Shown piece by piece: positions 8,499 to 16,493 of a stretch of DNA of 35,389 nt (the stretch's first letter is position 1; each line of letters starts with the position of its first letter). Source of the DNA: Acidobacteriota bacterium (GTDB lineage Bacteria > Acidobacteriota > Vicinamibacteria > Vicinamibacterales > CAVVIG01); the NCBI GenBank assembly GCA_003222535.1, contig QHWJ01000350.1, forward strand, positions 1 through 35,389, in the 5' to 3' direction. A program made the translations under genes and the position numbers. The notes beneath the pieces are model-generated. The model worked only from the letters and a program-made list of their open reading frames with translations, did no database searches and had not been told where the DNA came from.

Positions 8499-9221
8499 AT
8501 GGCCCTGAGAACGCGTGTCTGGAGCGCGGGAAAGCTCGTGCTGCTGGCCAGCGCGCTGGCGGCGACTTATCTGCTGTTCGCCGCCGCATCGATGCGCGCC
8601 GCTCTGCGTGCCCGCGAGGTTCAGGTGCCCGATCTGACCAACCGCACCGCGAACGAAGCCACCGCGATTGCCGCGAATCTCGGCTTGAACCTCAAGGTTG
8701 ACGACAGCCGGCGGCCGGATCCGAAGATCCCCGCGGGCCGCGTGCTCGCCCAGGAGCCGGCGGCCGGATCGGTCGCGCGCCGACAGCGCAGCCTCAAGGT
8801 GTGGTTGAGCGGCGGTCAGCGGGCGGCCACGGTCCCGCTGCTCATCGGTGAAACGGAGCGGACCGCGCAATTGCGGCTCGCGCAGGATGGCTTGACGCTG
8901 TCCGGCGTTTCCGAGATTCGATCGCAGACCTTTGCGCCGGACATCATCGTGGCACAGACGCCGCCGGCGAAGACCGCGGCCGCGCGTGTCGCGCTGCTGA
9001 TCAACCGCGGGGAGCGCGGGGCCAGCTATGTGATGCCGGATCTCATCGGCGTCAACGGCGACCGGGCCGCTGAGATTCTTCGAACCCGCGGCTTCCGCGT
9101 CGCGGTCGTGGGATCGAATCCGTATCCGGGCGTCGCCGCGGGCATCGTCATCCGGCAGAGTCCGCAGGCCGGCTTCCAGATCGGGCCCGGCGAGCCGATC
9201 TCCATCGAGGTGAGCCGATGA
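8499..9221 (+). CDS. Membrane-anchored protein with three PASTA domains
   Basis: A 240-residue protein with an N-terminal uncleaved hydrophobic helix (about 12-32) and then three PASTA repeats outside the membrane: about 40-105 (VQVPDLTNRTANEATAIA), 110-172 (VPLLIGETERTAQLRLAQ) and 178-240 (VMPDLIGVNGDRAAEIL). PASTA domains bind muropeptides or cell-wall fragments and usually sit on Ser/Thr kinases or penicillin-binding proteins. There is no kinase or transpeptidase domain here, so it is a free-standing sensor or adaptor. TACGAT twelve bases before the ATG may be a -10 box. The stop overlaps the rpe start (ATGA). Confidence 0.88.
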   Translation: MALRTRVWSAGKLVLLASALAATYLLFAAASMRAALRAREVQVPDLTNRTANEATAIAANLGLNLKVDDSRRPDPKIPAGRVLAQEPAAGSVARRQRSLKVWLSGGQRAATVPLLIGETERTAQLRLAQDGLTLSGVSEIRSQTFAPDIIVAQTPPAKTAAARVALLINRGERGASYVMPDLIGVNGDRAAEILRTRGFRVAVVGSNPYPGVAAGIVIRQSPQAGFQIGPGEPISIEVSR

Positions 9222-9901
9222 GCGTGCTCATCGCCGCCTCGATTCTGGCGGCCGATTTCGCGGCCCTGGGCGACGCGATCGCCGCGGCCGAGCGCGGCGG
9301 CGCCGATTTCATACACGTCGACGTGATGGACGGCCACTTCGTCCCGAACATCACGATGGGTCCGCCGGTCGTGAAATCGCTTCGGCGCGTCGCCGCCGTC
9401 CCGCTCGATGTGCACCTGATGATTGAGGAGCCGGACCGCCACATCGAGGCGTTCGCCGACGCCGGCGCCGCGATGATCTCGGTCCACGTGGAAGTGCTGC
9501 CGCATCTGCACCGCACGGTGCACGCCATCAAGGCGCTGGGCGCCAAGGCGGGAGTCGTGTTGAATCCCTCGACGCCGGTCGGCGCGATCCTCGAGATCGC
9601 CGCCGACGTCGACTATGTGCTCGTCATGTCGGTCAACCCCGGTTTCGGCGGCCAGACTTTCATTCCGCGCAGCGAGTCTAAAGTTCGGGACGTGCGCGGA
9701 CTGCTCGACGGCGCAGGCAACCACGCCCCGGTCGAGATCGACGGCGGCATCGATCGGCACAACGTGGCCAGGGTCGTGGCCGCCGGCGCACGGATCATCG
9801 TCGCGGGCTCGGCCATCTTCCAGACACCGGATCCCGAGCGCGCGACCCGCGAGCTCAAGGCGGCAGCACTCGCCGCCGTCACGTCGCCGGCCGCGCGGTG
9901 A
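9218..9901 (+). CDS. rpe: Ribulose-phosphate 3-epimerase
   Basis: Interconverts ribulose-5-phosphate and xylulose-5-phosphate in the pentose phosphate pathway, in the cytoplasm with a divalent metal. The 227 residues form a TIM barrel. The motifs are IAASILAADFAALGDAI, the metal/catalytic segment FIHVDVMDGHFVPNITMGP, VHLMI, VMSVNPGFGGQTFIP and VEIDGGIDRHN. The length is typical. It is joined by 4-bp overlaps to the PASTA gene upstream and the thioesterase downstream. Confidence 0.96.
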   Translation: MSVLIAASILAADFAALGDAIAAAERGGADFIHVDVMDGHFVPNITMGPPVVKSLRRVAAVPLDVHLMIEEPDRHIEAFADAGAAMISVHVEVLPHLHRTVHAIKALGAKAGVVLNPSTPVGAILEIAADVDYVLVMSVNPGFGGQTFIPRSESKVRDVRGLLDGAGNHAPVEIDGGIDRHNVARVVAAGARIIVAGSAIFQTPDPERATRELKAAALAAVTSPAAR

Positions 9902-10299
9902 GCTCGCCCCCGACTCTTTCCCGGGTGCGGGTGCGTTACGCCGAAACCGACAAGATGGGGGTCGTGTACTACGCGAACTACCTGGTGTGGTTCGAGGTGG
10001 GCCGCACGGATCGGCTGCGCGAGTCCGGGTGGAGTTATCGCGAGATGGAGACTGACGGATACGGGCTGCCCGTCATCGAAGCGCACTGCAGCTACCGCGA
10101 ATCCGCCCGGTACGACGACGAGCTCGAGGTGCGGACGACGGGAGCGATGCTGTCGCCGGTGCGCGTGCGGTTCGCGTACGAAATCGTTCGGGCGGCGGAC
10201 GCTGCGACGCTGGCAACCGGGACGACGGTTCATGCCACCCTCGATCGCGACGGTCGTCCCTGTCGGCTGCCCGAGCGCGTCCGGAGACTGTTTTCATGA
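9898..10299 (+). CDS. YbgC/FadM-type hotdog acyl-CoA thioesterase
   Basis: A 133-residue single hotdog domain. The 4-hydroxybenzoyl-CoA thioesterase/YbgC signature is near the start: RVRYAETDKMGVVYYANYLV, with the catalytic Asp and the downstream Tyr-x-Asn-Tyr, followed by WFEVGRTDRLRESG. It probably hydrolyses a short- or medium-chain or aromatic acyl-CoA; the substrate is unknown. The start is a GTG overlapping the rpe stop (GTGA). The stop overlaps the ATG of the decayed epimerase. Confidence 0.9.
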   Translation: MSSPPTLSRVRVRYAETDKMGVVYYANYLVWFEVGRTDRLRESGWSYREMETDGYGLPVIEAHCSYRESARYDDELEVRTTGAMLSPVRVRFAYEIVRAADAATLATGTTVHATLDRDGRPCRLPERVRRLFS

Positions 10300-10767
10300 G
10301 GGCACTCATCACAGGCGTGGCCGGCTTTATCGGATCGACGCTCGCCGAGCAGCTGTGCCACCTCTATTTCGTGAACGTCGGCGTGCCGACAGTGTCGCTG
10401 CGGTCCCTGCGCGCCACCATCCTCGGAGAACCGATCGCCGTCTTCGGCGACGGCGAGGAGACGCGCGATTTCACCTTCGTGTCCGACGCCGTGAACGCCA
10501 ACGTCCTCGCCGCGACGCGGGGCGTGACGGGGCGCGTGTACAATATTTGGAGGCGGATCGCGAGTCTCGGTGAACCAGGTGCTCGAGCTGATCGGACGCG
10601 TCGGCGGCCGCCGCCCGGTCATTACCGTCAATCCCGCGCAAGAGGGGGACATGCGGCATCCGTACGCCGATACGACCCTCGCGCGCTCGGATCCAGGCTT
10701 CACCCCCACCGTCGGACTCGAAGAGGGTCTCGTGGCCGAGCATCAGTGGCTGGCTGGAATACTGTGA
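10296..10767 (+). pseudogene. Decayed NAD-dependent sugar-nucleotide epimerase/dehydratase
   Basis: The first 20 codons are an intact extended-SDR N-terminus (MRALITGVAGFIGSTLAEQL, NAD-binding GxxGxxG). The sequence then jumps at about 10350-10360 to CHLYFVNVGVPTVSLR, which belongs far downstream in this family, so roughly 140 residues including the catalytic YxxxK are missing. A second gap follows SLR near 10400-10420: the YFTVYGPRQRPDM region is absent before LGEPIAVFGDGEETRDFTFVSD. An extra T in TTT at 10546-10548 then shifts the frame. The normal end (YNI-GGGSRVSVNQVLELIGR to WLAGIL) continues in another frame to the stop at 10765-10767. The enzyme cannot be functional. Its ends still keep operon-style overlaps with both neighbours. 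Confidence 0.9.
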
Positions 10768-10823
10768 GTGTCGAGCGACCGAGGAGTCCGTGGTGGAAGT
10801 CCGCCGTCGCACCCGGGGCGGCG

Positions 10824-11660
10824 ATGCGCCAGGCTCCCAAACGGGCTGCCAGGCATCGTTCATGGCTGGGCCTTGGGGGGGCCCTCGCCGTCGCGGCCCT
10901 GGTCACTGCCGCAGCCTGCGCGACGCGCACCCGCAGCAGCGTGCCGCCTGGCACGACCGAGCCCGACAAGTTCCTCTTCGACAAGGGCACAGACGCGCTC
11001 AATGCCAGGAAGTGGCTGACGGCGCGCGAGTTTTTCAAGCAGGTCACCGAGACGTATACGGCGAGCCCGTATCGTCCCGACGCGAAGCTCGGGATCGGCG
11101 ACACCTACATCGGCGAAGGGACGTCTGAAGCCCTCGTCCTCGCGATCAACGAGTTCACCGAATTCCTTTCTTTCTACCCGACGAACCGGCGCGCTGACTA
11201 CGCCCAGCTCAAGCTCGGCATGGCGCACTTCCGCCAGATGCGGCTGCCGCAGCGCGATCAGACGGAGACGCGGGCCGCGCTGAAGGAGTTCGAGACGTTC
11301 GTCGCCCGGTTCCCCAACAGCAGCCTGATGCCGGAAGCCAAGACAAAGCTGCGCGAGACGCGCGATCGCCTGAGCCAGGCCGACTATCAGGTCGGCTACT
11401 TTTACTTCCGCCAGAAGTGGTATCGGGGCGCCATCGACCGCTTCAAGTCTCTGCTCAAGGAGGATCCCGGGTTCACGGGCCGCGATGCCGTCTATTACTA
11501 CCTCGCCGAGTCGCTCGTCAGAAACAAGCAGGAGGCCGAGGCCCTGCCCTACTTCGAGCAGCTTGTGAAGGAATTCGAGCAGAGCGAGTATCTCGTCGAG
11601 GCGCAAAAGCGGATCACCGGGCTGAAAACCCAGGTGACGAGCAAGACATCCGGAGGCTAG
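10824..11660 (+). CDS. bamD: Outer-membrane assembly lipoprotein BamD-like
   Basis: A TPR-rich periplasmic lipoprotein of the BAM outer-membrane protein insertion complex. From the chosen ATG the protein has a basic N-terminus, a hydrophobic segment (about 14-30) and a lipobox ending AAAC (Cys about 32). It then has BamD-type TPR repeats: FDKGTDALNARKWLTAREFF, PDAKLGIGDTYI, FLSFYPTNRRADYAQLKLGM and YRGAIDRFKSLLKEDPGF. An in-frame GTG at 10764 overlaps the stop of the pseudogene (GTGA) and would add 20 residues. It may be the original coupled start. I prefer 10824 because it gives a normal-length signal peptide. The length, about 278 residues, is slightly longer than usual. Confidence 0.85.
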   Translation: MRQAPKRAARHRSWLGLGGALAVAALVTAAACATRTRSSVPPGTTEPDKFLFDKGTDALNARKWLTAREFFKQVTETYTASPYRPDAKLGIGDTYIGEGTSEALVLAINEFTEFLSFYPTNRRADYAQLKLGMAHFRQMRLPQRDQTETRAALKEFETFVARFPNSSLMPEAKTKLRETRDRLSQADYQVGYFYFRQKWYRGAIDRFKSLLKEDPGFTGRDAVYYYLAESLVRNKQEAEALPYFEQLVKEFEQSEYLVEAQKRITGLKTQVTSKTSGG

Positions 11661-12425
11661 ATGCATTCCTTCCGTCTCCCGGCCATGAGCGTCCTCGTCG
11701 CAATCGTCAGCGTCGCAGCCGGCGTGGCCGGCGCCCAGACCGATTCCACGGCGTTCTCTCCGCTCGAGCTCTCCGTGGCCTGCGCCCCGCCGCCGTCCAT
11801 CGGGGGGCCGCCGCCGAACCCCCTCCGCCTCGTCGGCTCGCAGGACACGGTGCCGCGCACGCTGTTCGGCGCGCGAGACCTGGTCGTGATCGGTGGCGGC
11901 ACGAACAATGGTGTGCTGCTCGGTCAGCAGTTCTTCGTCCGTCGCGGGAACCGCTTCGGCGTCAGCGACGCCGCGCGCGCGCACGGCGCCAGGACCCTGG
12001 GCTGGATCCGCGTCGTGGCGGTCAACGAATCGACTGCGATCGCGACCGTGGATCACGTCTGCGGCGCCATGGTGACGACGGACTATCTCGAGCCGTTTGT
12101 GGCGCCGGTGCTTCCTCCGGGCGCCGATCGGGACGAGGCGTCCGGCGAGCCCGACTTCACGTCGCTCGGACGCATCGTCGCCGGCAACGAGGATCGCGCC
12201 TCGGGGGGATCGGGCGACTTCATGCTCATCGATCGCGGGAGCGATCAGGCCGTGACCCCTGGCTCGCGATTCGCCGTGTACCGCGACATCGGCGTCGCCG
12301 GCATGCCGCTCGCCAGCGTCGGTGAAGCGATCGTGATCACGACGAGCGCGAGAATCGCGCTGGTGCGGATCACCCGCGCGCGCGACGCCGTCATCGCGGG
12401 CGACTACGTCGTACGACGCAGGTAG
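11661..12425 (+). CDS. Secreted protein of unknown function next to bamD
   Basis: A 254-residue protein starting immediately after the bamD stop. The N-terminus (MHSFRLPAMSVLVAIVSVAA) is a signal peptide with probable cleavage after AGA. The mature part has two similar halves, each with a pattern of the type G..F.VYR/VRR, then G-x-x-x-V-x-x-x-x-A-x-x-x-V (about 90-150 and 200-254). This resembles small beta-barrel domains like the C-terminal domain of flagellar FlgT-type proteins. That resemblance is weak, and I do not recognise the family. Co-transcription with bamD suggests an envelope role. Confidence 0.75.
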   Translation: MHSFRLPAMSVLVAIVSVAAGVAGAQTDSTAFSPLELSVACAPPPSIGGPPPNPLRLVGSQDTVPRTLFGARDLVVIGGGTNNGVLLGQQFFVRRGNRFGVSDAARAHGARTLGWIRVVAVNESTAIATVDHVCGAMVTTDYLEPFVAPVLPPGADRDEASGEPDFTSLGRIVAGNEDRASGGSGDFMLIDRGSDQAVTPGSRFAVYRDIGVAGMPLASVGEAIVITTSARIALVRITRARDAVIAGDYVVRRR

Positions 12426-12440
12426 GGACCGGGGACTGCG

Positions 12441-13058
12441 TCATCCCGCCTTCCTGTCCGCGCTGCGCTGGTCGCGCGCGACGTTGAAATCCGTGACGCG
12501 CGGGCTGATGACCACGCTGAAGCGGCGGAAGTAGTCCGCTGCGGACGTCAGCGCGGTGACCATCACGACCCACAGGGCGGCCTGCCCCACGCGATCCAGA
12601 TGGAACTGGCGCATCCGGCCGTGCGCCAGGATCAGCGCGAGGATCGCCACCACCTGCGCCACCATCTTGACCTTGCCGAGCGGCGAGGCGGGCACGGCGA
12701 TGCCACGCGCATAGGCGAGGCTGCGCAGTGCGGTGACCGCGAACTCGCGTCCGAGAATCACCGCGACCATCCACGCCGGCGCGAGATCCATCTGCACGAG
12801 CGAGATCAGCGCGGCCAGGATCAGCAGCTTGTCGGCGAGCGGATCGATCATCTGGCCGAGGGGCGTGATTTGCTTGCGACGCCTCGCGAGGTACCCGTCC
12901 GCCCAGTCGGTGAGCGATGCGAGCGCGAAAATCACCGCGCCGACGATCTCGTTGGGGACGCCGAGAATCTGCCGGCCCTCGAACTTCGTCAGCAGCACTA
13001 CCACGAGCAGCGGCACGAGGAAGATGCGCGTTACGGTCAGCGAGTTCGGGAGGTTCAT
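12441..13058 (-). CDS. pgsA: CDP-diacylglycerol-glycerol-3-phosphate 3-phosphatidyltransferase
   Basis: Makes phosphatidylglycerophosphate in the inner membrane, the committed step to phosphatidylglycerol and cardiolipin. The CDP-alcohol phosphatidyltransferase signature D-G-x2-A-R-x8-G-x3-D-x3-D is present as DGYLARRR...GQMIDPLADK. The 205 residues have several hydrophobic helices. The start gives MNLPNSLTVTRIFLVPLLV, the normal PgsA N-terminus; an upstream in-frame extension lacks family features. It is convergent with the secreted-protein gene (15 bp gap) and divergent from the nucleotidyltransferase gene (38 bp). Confidence 0.93.
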   Translation of the reverse strand: MNLPNSLTVTRIFLVPLLVVVLLTKFEGRQILGVPNEIVGAVIFALASLTDWADGYLARRRKQITPLGQMIDPLADKLLILAALISLVQMDLAPAWMVAVILGREFAVTALRSLAYARGIAVPASPLGKVKMVAQVVAILALILAHGRMRQFHLDRVGQAALWVVMVTALTSAADYFRRFSVVISPRVTDFNVARDQRSADRKAG

Positions 13059-13096
13059 CAGCGGCTCGCGCTCACATGATAACATCGGTGGTTGCC
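13059..13096. promoter_or_regulatory. 38-bp divergent promoter region between pgsA and the nucleotidyltransferase
   Basis: The near-symmetric string ATGATAACAT offers a TANNNT box to both strands: TATCAT on the minus strand, 17 bases before the pgsA ATG, and TAACAT on the plus strand, 11 bases before the other ATG. Symmetric -10 boxes are a known cause of divergent transcription. This is a pattern match only. Confidence 0.3.
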
Positions 13097-14170
13097 ATGA
13101 AAGCGATTCTGCTCGCCGGGGGCAAGGGCACGCGATTGCGCCCGCTGACAATTCACACACCCAAGCCGATCGTACCGATCTTCGACCGTCCGTTCCTCCA
13201 CTACCAGCTCGATCTCCTCAAGCAGGTGCCGGAGATCGACGAGGTGATCCTCAGCCTCAATTACCAGCCGCGGCGGATCGAGGAGATTTTCGGCGATGGC
13301 GCGGACTCGGGCATCGCGATTCGCTACGTGGTCGAGCCGGCGCCGCTCGGCACGGCCGGGGCCGTCCGGTATGCGGGCGAGTCGCTGCGCGAGTCGGTCG
13401 TCGTCTTCAACGGCGACGTGCTGACACAGGTCGACCTCGGCTCCGTCATCGCCCTGCACCGCGAGCGGAAGGCCAGGGCGACCATCGTGTTGACGCCGGT
13501 CGAAAACCCCAGCGCGTACGGCCTGGTCGAAGCCGACGAGCGCGCCAACATCCGCCGGTTTCTCGAGAAGCCCAACGCCGACGAAATCACTTGCGATACG
13601 ATCAACGCGGGGATCTACGTCCTCGAGCCCGACACCTTCGACCGGATCCCGAAGGACACGCCGTGGTCGATCGAGCGGAGCTTCTTCCCGTCACTGATCG
13701 ATCGCGACGAAACGTTCGTCGCCTACGTGTACCGCGGCTACTGGATCGACATCGGCACGCCGGAGAAATACATTCAGGTGCACCGGGACATCATGGACGC
13801 GAAGTACATCGGGCACCGGGGCCGACAGGCGGCGCGGTTTGCGGCCGGTCCGGCGACGGCGTTCGTCTCGCCCGAGGCGCGGGTCGAAGACGGCGCGATG
13901 CTCCAGGGCCCGTGCTTCATCGACGACGGCGTTGTCGTCAAGGCCGGCGCACGGATAGGGCCGTACAGCGTCCTCGGCCGCCAGTGCCACGTCGAAGAAC
14001 ACGCGGTCCTCGAGCACGCCATCGTGTGGGCGAACTGCCGGATCAGCCAGGAAGCGATCGTGCGCCGATCGATCATCGGGCGCCACTGCCACATCGGCCG
14101 CAGCGCCATCGTCGAGGACGGCGTGGTCCTCGGCGACAAATCCGTCGTCACCGACCATAGCCGGCTTTGA
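13097..14170 (+). CDS. Sugar-1-phosphate nucleotidyltransferase with left-handed beta-helix tail (mannose-1-P guanylyltransferase-like)
   Basis: The 357 residues start with the NTP-transferase signature MKAILLAGGKGTRLRPLT. The sugar-nucleotide pocket follows with VVFNGDVL (metal-binding Asp), EKP and NAGIYVLEPD. A C-terminal hexapeptide-repeat left-handed beta-helix starts at about 250 (AFVSPEARVEDGAMLQGPCFI, IGPYSVLGRQCHVEEHAVLE). This architecture matches GMPP-like mannose-1-phosphate guanylyltransferases and some glucose-1-phosphate enzymes, so sugar specificity is not certain. The next gene is a phosphomannomutase, which supports a GDP-mannose route. An in-frame ATG at 13076 is an alternative start. 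A GCCATCA repeat array begins directly after the stop. Confidence 0.88.
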   Translation: MKAILLAGGKGTRLRPLTIHTPKPIVPIFDRPFLHYQLDLLKQVPEIDEVILSLNYQPRRIEEIFGDGADSGIAIRYVVEPAPLGTAGAVRYAGESLRESVVVFNGDVLTQVDLGSVIALHRERKARATIVLTPVENPSAYGLVEADERANIRRFLEKPNADEITCDTINAGIYVLEPDTFDRIPKDTPWSIERSFFPSLIDRDETFVAYVYRGYWIDIGTPEKYIQVHRDIMDAKYIGHRGRQAARFAAGPATAFVSPEARVEDGAMLQGPCFIDDGVVVKAGARIGPYSVLGRQCHVEEHAVLEHAIVWANCRISQEAIVRRSIIGRHCHIGRSAIVEDGVVLGDKSVVTDHSRL

Positions 14171-14245
14171 CCATCAGTCATCGGGCCATGAACCATGAGT
14201 CATAAACCGTGAGCCATCAGCCATGAGCCATCAGCCATCAGCCAT
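14171..14245 (+). repeat. Degenerate tandem GCCATCA/GCCATGA array
   Basis: About nine to ten imperfect 7-base units (CCATCA, CCATGA, GCCATCA) fill the space from the nucleotidyltransferase stop to the phosphomannomutase. The only ATG start candidates for the downstream gene lie inside the array. Confidence 0.75.
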
Positions 14246-15535
14246 ATCTCTGTCCTTGAACGCGGACATCTTCAAAGCGTACGACGTTCGCGGAGTCTAT
14301 CCCTCCGAGATCAACGAGGACGCGGCGCGGGCCATCGGCGCTGCGTTCAGCGCCTACCTCGAGGCGAAGCGGATCGCGGTCGGCCGCGACATGCGGCTCT
14401 CGTCGCCGGCCCTCGCCGCGGCGTTCATCGATGGCGCGACCTCCCGGGGGACCGACGTCGTCGACTACGGGATGATTTCGACCGACATGCTGTACTTCGC
14501 CGTCGCCCGCGACGGCCACGACGGCGGCGTGCAGATCACGGCGTCACACAACCCGAAGCAGTACAACGGGATGAAGATGGTCCGCCAGCAGGCGTTTCCG
14601 CTCAGTGGTGAGGAAGGTCTGAAGGAAATCCGCGAGATGATCGCGGGCGGCACGCTGCCGCCCGCCGCGGGCGCTCGCGGCCAGGTGACCGCGCAGAACG
14701 TGCTCGACGTGTACGTCGAGCACGCGATGTCGTTCATCGATCCGCCGGTCATCAAGCCTTTCAACGTGGTGCTCGACGCGGGCAGCGGCATGGGAGGGCT
14801 CGTCGCGCCGAAGCTGTTCGAACGGCTTCCCTGCCGGACGACGCGACTGTGTTTCGAGATCGACGGCCGCTTTCCCAACCACGAGGCCAATCCGCTGATC
14901 GAGGAGAACCGCCGCGACATCGTCGAGCGGGTCGTTGCGGAGAAGGCCGACGTCGGGATCGCCTGGGACGGGGACGCGGACCGCTGTTTCTTCATCGACG
15001 GGACCGGCGCGTTCGTCTCCGGCGACTTCATCACGGCGCTGCTGGCCGAGGCGTTCCTGATCAAGCATCCTGGCGCGTCGATCGTCTACGACCTGCGCGC
15101 CAGCCATGCCGTGAAGGACACCGTCGCGCGCTACGGCGGCGCGGCGCTGATGAATCGGGTGGGCCACGCCTTCTTCAAGCGCCGGATGCGCGAGACCAAC
15201 GCCATCTTCGGCGGCGAAGTGACGGGCCACTACTACTTCCGCGACAACTTCTACGCCTGCTGAAGCCGCTCGCCGGGCGCTACTTCATCTCGGGCGAAAT
15301 CAACACGAAGCTGGCGAGGATGGATCTGGTGCCGGCCAGGCTGGCGACAATCGCCGCGCGGTACGCGGACGGCCACCAGTACGAGCTCGACGGGCTCTCG
15401 GTGGAATATCCCGACTGGCACTTCAACGTGCGGCCGTCGAACACGGAGCCGCTGCTGCGGCTGAATCTCGAGGCGACGACATCGCAAATGATGGAGAGGA
15501 AGCGGGACGAGGTGCTCGCACTCATCAGGACGTGA
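14223..15535 (+). pseudogene. manB: Phosphomannomutase broken by an internal deletion and frameshift
   Basis: The family isomerises mannose-6-phosphate and mannose-1-phosphate (or the glucose analogues). The first part is well conserved: ADIFKAYDVRGVYPSEIN, the phospho-serine loop TASHNPKQYNGMKM, the metal loop DGDADRCFFIDG, and the sugar-binding loop GGEVTGHYYFRDNFYA. At 15256-15263 the frame ends in Cys-TGA. The remainder resumes one frame over as LLKPLAGRYFISGEINTK through the phosphate-binding loop RPSNTEPLLRLNLE to the stop at 15535. Family members have about 25 residues (NGMIPALLVLELL-type) between the two parts, so a deletion not divisible by three has occurred. A sequencing or assembly error is possible. 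TTG at 14256 is an alternative, more family-like start. Confidence 0.88.
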
Positions 15536-15542
15536 TATAAAA

Positions 15543-15609
15543 TTGGCGAGCTGGTGATTTCGTGACTTGGTGATTCAATCACCAACTTACCAAGTCGCCA
15601 ACTCACGAA
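15543..15609. repeat. Nested inverted repeat GGTGATT/AATCACC after manB
   Basis: The core is the perfect palindrome TTGGTGATT-C-AATCACCAA (15567-15585). It is flanked by further pairs: TTGGCGA (15543-15549) with TCGCCAA (15595-15601), and TTCGTGA with TCACGAA (15603-15609). It begins seven bases after the manB stop and ends before the tRNA. It is GC-poor compared with its surroundings. It may fold as a terminator-like hairpin, though no T run follows. Confidence 0.7.
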
Positions 15610-15631
15610 CTCTCAGCGTAAGTTCGAGTCT

Positions 15632-15705
15632 GCGGGCTTAGTACAATGGTAGTACAGAGGCTTCCCAAGCCTCGGACACGGGTTCGATCCCCGTAGCCCG
15701 CTCCA
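15632..15705 (+). tRNA. tRNA-Gly (anticodon CCC)
   Basis: This is a complete cloverleaf of 74 bases with the CCA end encoded. The acceptor stem is GCGGGCT/AGCCCGC, the D stem GTAC/GTAC, the anticodon stem GAGGC/GCCTC around the loop TTCCCAA (anticodon CCC), and the T stem ACGGG/CCCGT around TTCGATC. It lies between two convergent transcription units. Confidence 0.97.
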
Positions 15706-15786
15706 GCCTTCGCGCGCCAGGGCGAGCTTCGGCTGGCAAGCCAGGCACAGGCTCTCCGCAGAAGCACCCAGGCGAAGGCGGGCTAC
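15706..15786. repeat. Inverted-repeat element between tRNA-Gly and the response regulator
   Basis: The right edge GCGAAGGCGGGCTAC (15772-15786) is the reverse complement of GTAGCCCGC plus CTTCGC. On the left, GTAGCCCGC is the 3' acceptor end of the tRNA (15693-15701), followed by GCCTTCGC at 15706-15713. The element therefore pairs with the tRNA tail and contains the stop codon of the response regulator (15783-15785). It may terminate both convergent units. Long CCTTCGC...GCGAAGG hairpins of this sort look like a dispersed repeat. Confidence 0.55.
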
Positions 15787-16484
15787 GCATTCGGATTGAA
15801 TCGATACCCGACCCAGGGCTCCGTCACCAGGTATCGCGGGTTCGACGGATCCGGCTCCAGCTTCTTGCGGAGCTGTCCCATGAACACGCGCAGATACTCC
15901 GGCTGTTCCTGGGACGCCTCGCCCCAGACCGCCTCGAGCAGCGTCCGGTGCGTGATGACGCGATTGGGATGCCGCGCCATGTAGACGAAGAGCTCGAACT
16001 CTTTCGGCGTCAGGCGCACCTCGTTGCCGCGGGCGTGCACGCGGCGGCCTTCGAGGTCCACCCGGAAGTCACCCGCCTCGAACGAGGCGACCTCCGTTTC
16101 CGCGCCGCTTCGCCGCAGCGCGGCACGGACGCGCGCGAGCAGCTCGTCGATCCCGAATGGCTTCGTGACGTAGTCGTCGGCGCCGGAATCGAGCGCTTCC
16201 ACTTTTGTCCGCTCCTCGCCTTTCACCGACAGCACGATGATCGGGACCGCCGAGAGCGCCCGGATGCGGCGGCACAATTCGACGCCGTCCATGTGCGGCA
16301 TGTACAGGTCGGTGATCACGAGCTCCGGCCGCCACTCCTTGAAGTTGGCCAGCGCCGACTCGCCCTCCGCGGCGGTCCGCACCTGATACCCCTGACTGGT
16401 GAGCACCGTCCGCAGCACGCGCGTGATCTGCGGCTCGTCGTCGACCACCAGCACACGCGATTTCTCCGTCGTGGATGTCATCAT
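15783..16484 (-). CDS. KdpE/OmpR-family response regulator
   Basis: A 233-residue two-component response regulator. The receiver domain has the acidic pair VDDE (about 15-17), phospho-acceptor Asp59 in VITDLYMPHMDG and the conserved Lys of VTKPFG (about 108). The C-terminal winged helix (about 140-230) contains LTPKEFELFVYMARHPNRVI and YLRVFMGQLRKKLEPDPSNP, close to KdpE. The kinase gene lies 9 bp upstream on the same strand, so they form one operon. No kdpFABC genes are present in the window, so a K+ role is not shown. Two adjacent ATG codons (16484 and 16481) are equally possible. Confidence 0.93.
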   Translation of the reverse strand: MMTSTTEKSRVLVVDDEPQITRVLRTVLTSQGYQVRTAAEGESALANFKEWRPELVITDLYMPHMDGVELCRRIRALSAVPIIVLSVKGEERTKVEALDSGADDYVTKPFGIDELLARVRAALRRSGAETEVASFEAGDFRVDLEGRRVHARGNEVRLTPKEFELFVYMARHPNRVITHRTLLEAVWGEASQEQPEYLRVFMGQLRKKLEPDPSNPRYLVTEPWVGYRFNPNA

Positions 16485-16493
16485 TTCAGATCC

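Noticed and set aside
10764-10823. GTG 10764 as the bamD start
   Set aside because: Possible because of the GTGA overlap, but it gives an over-long N-region before the signal peptide and no ribosome-binding site. Kept only as an alternative.
14171-14245. GCCATCA array considered as a direct-repeat replication or partition site
   Set aside because: Units are degenerate 7-mers in the middle of an operon, with no DnaA boxes or Par genes nearby.
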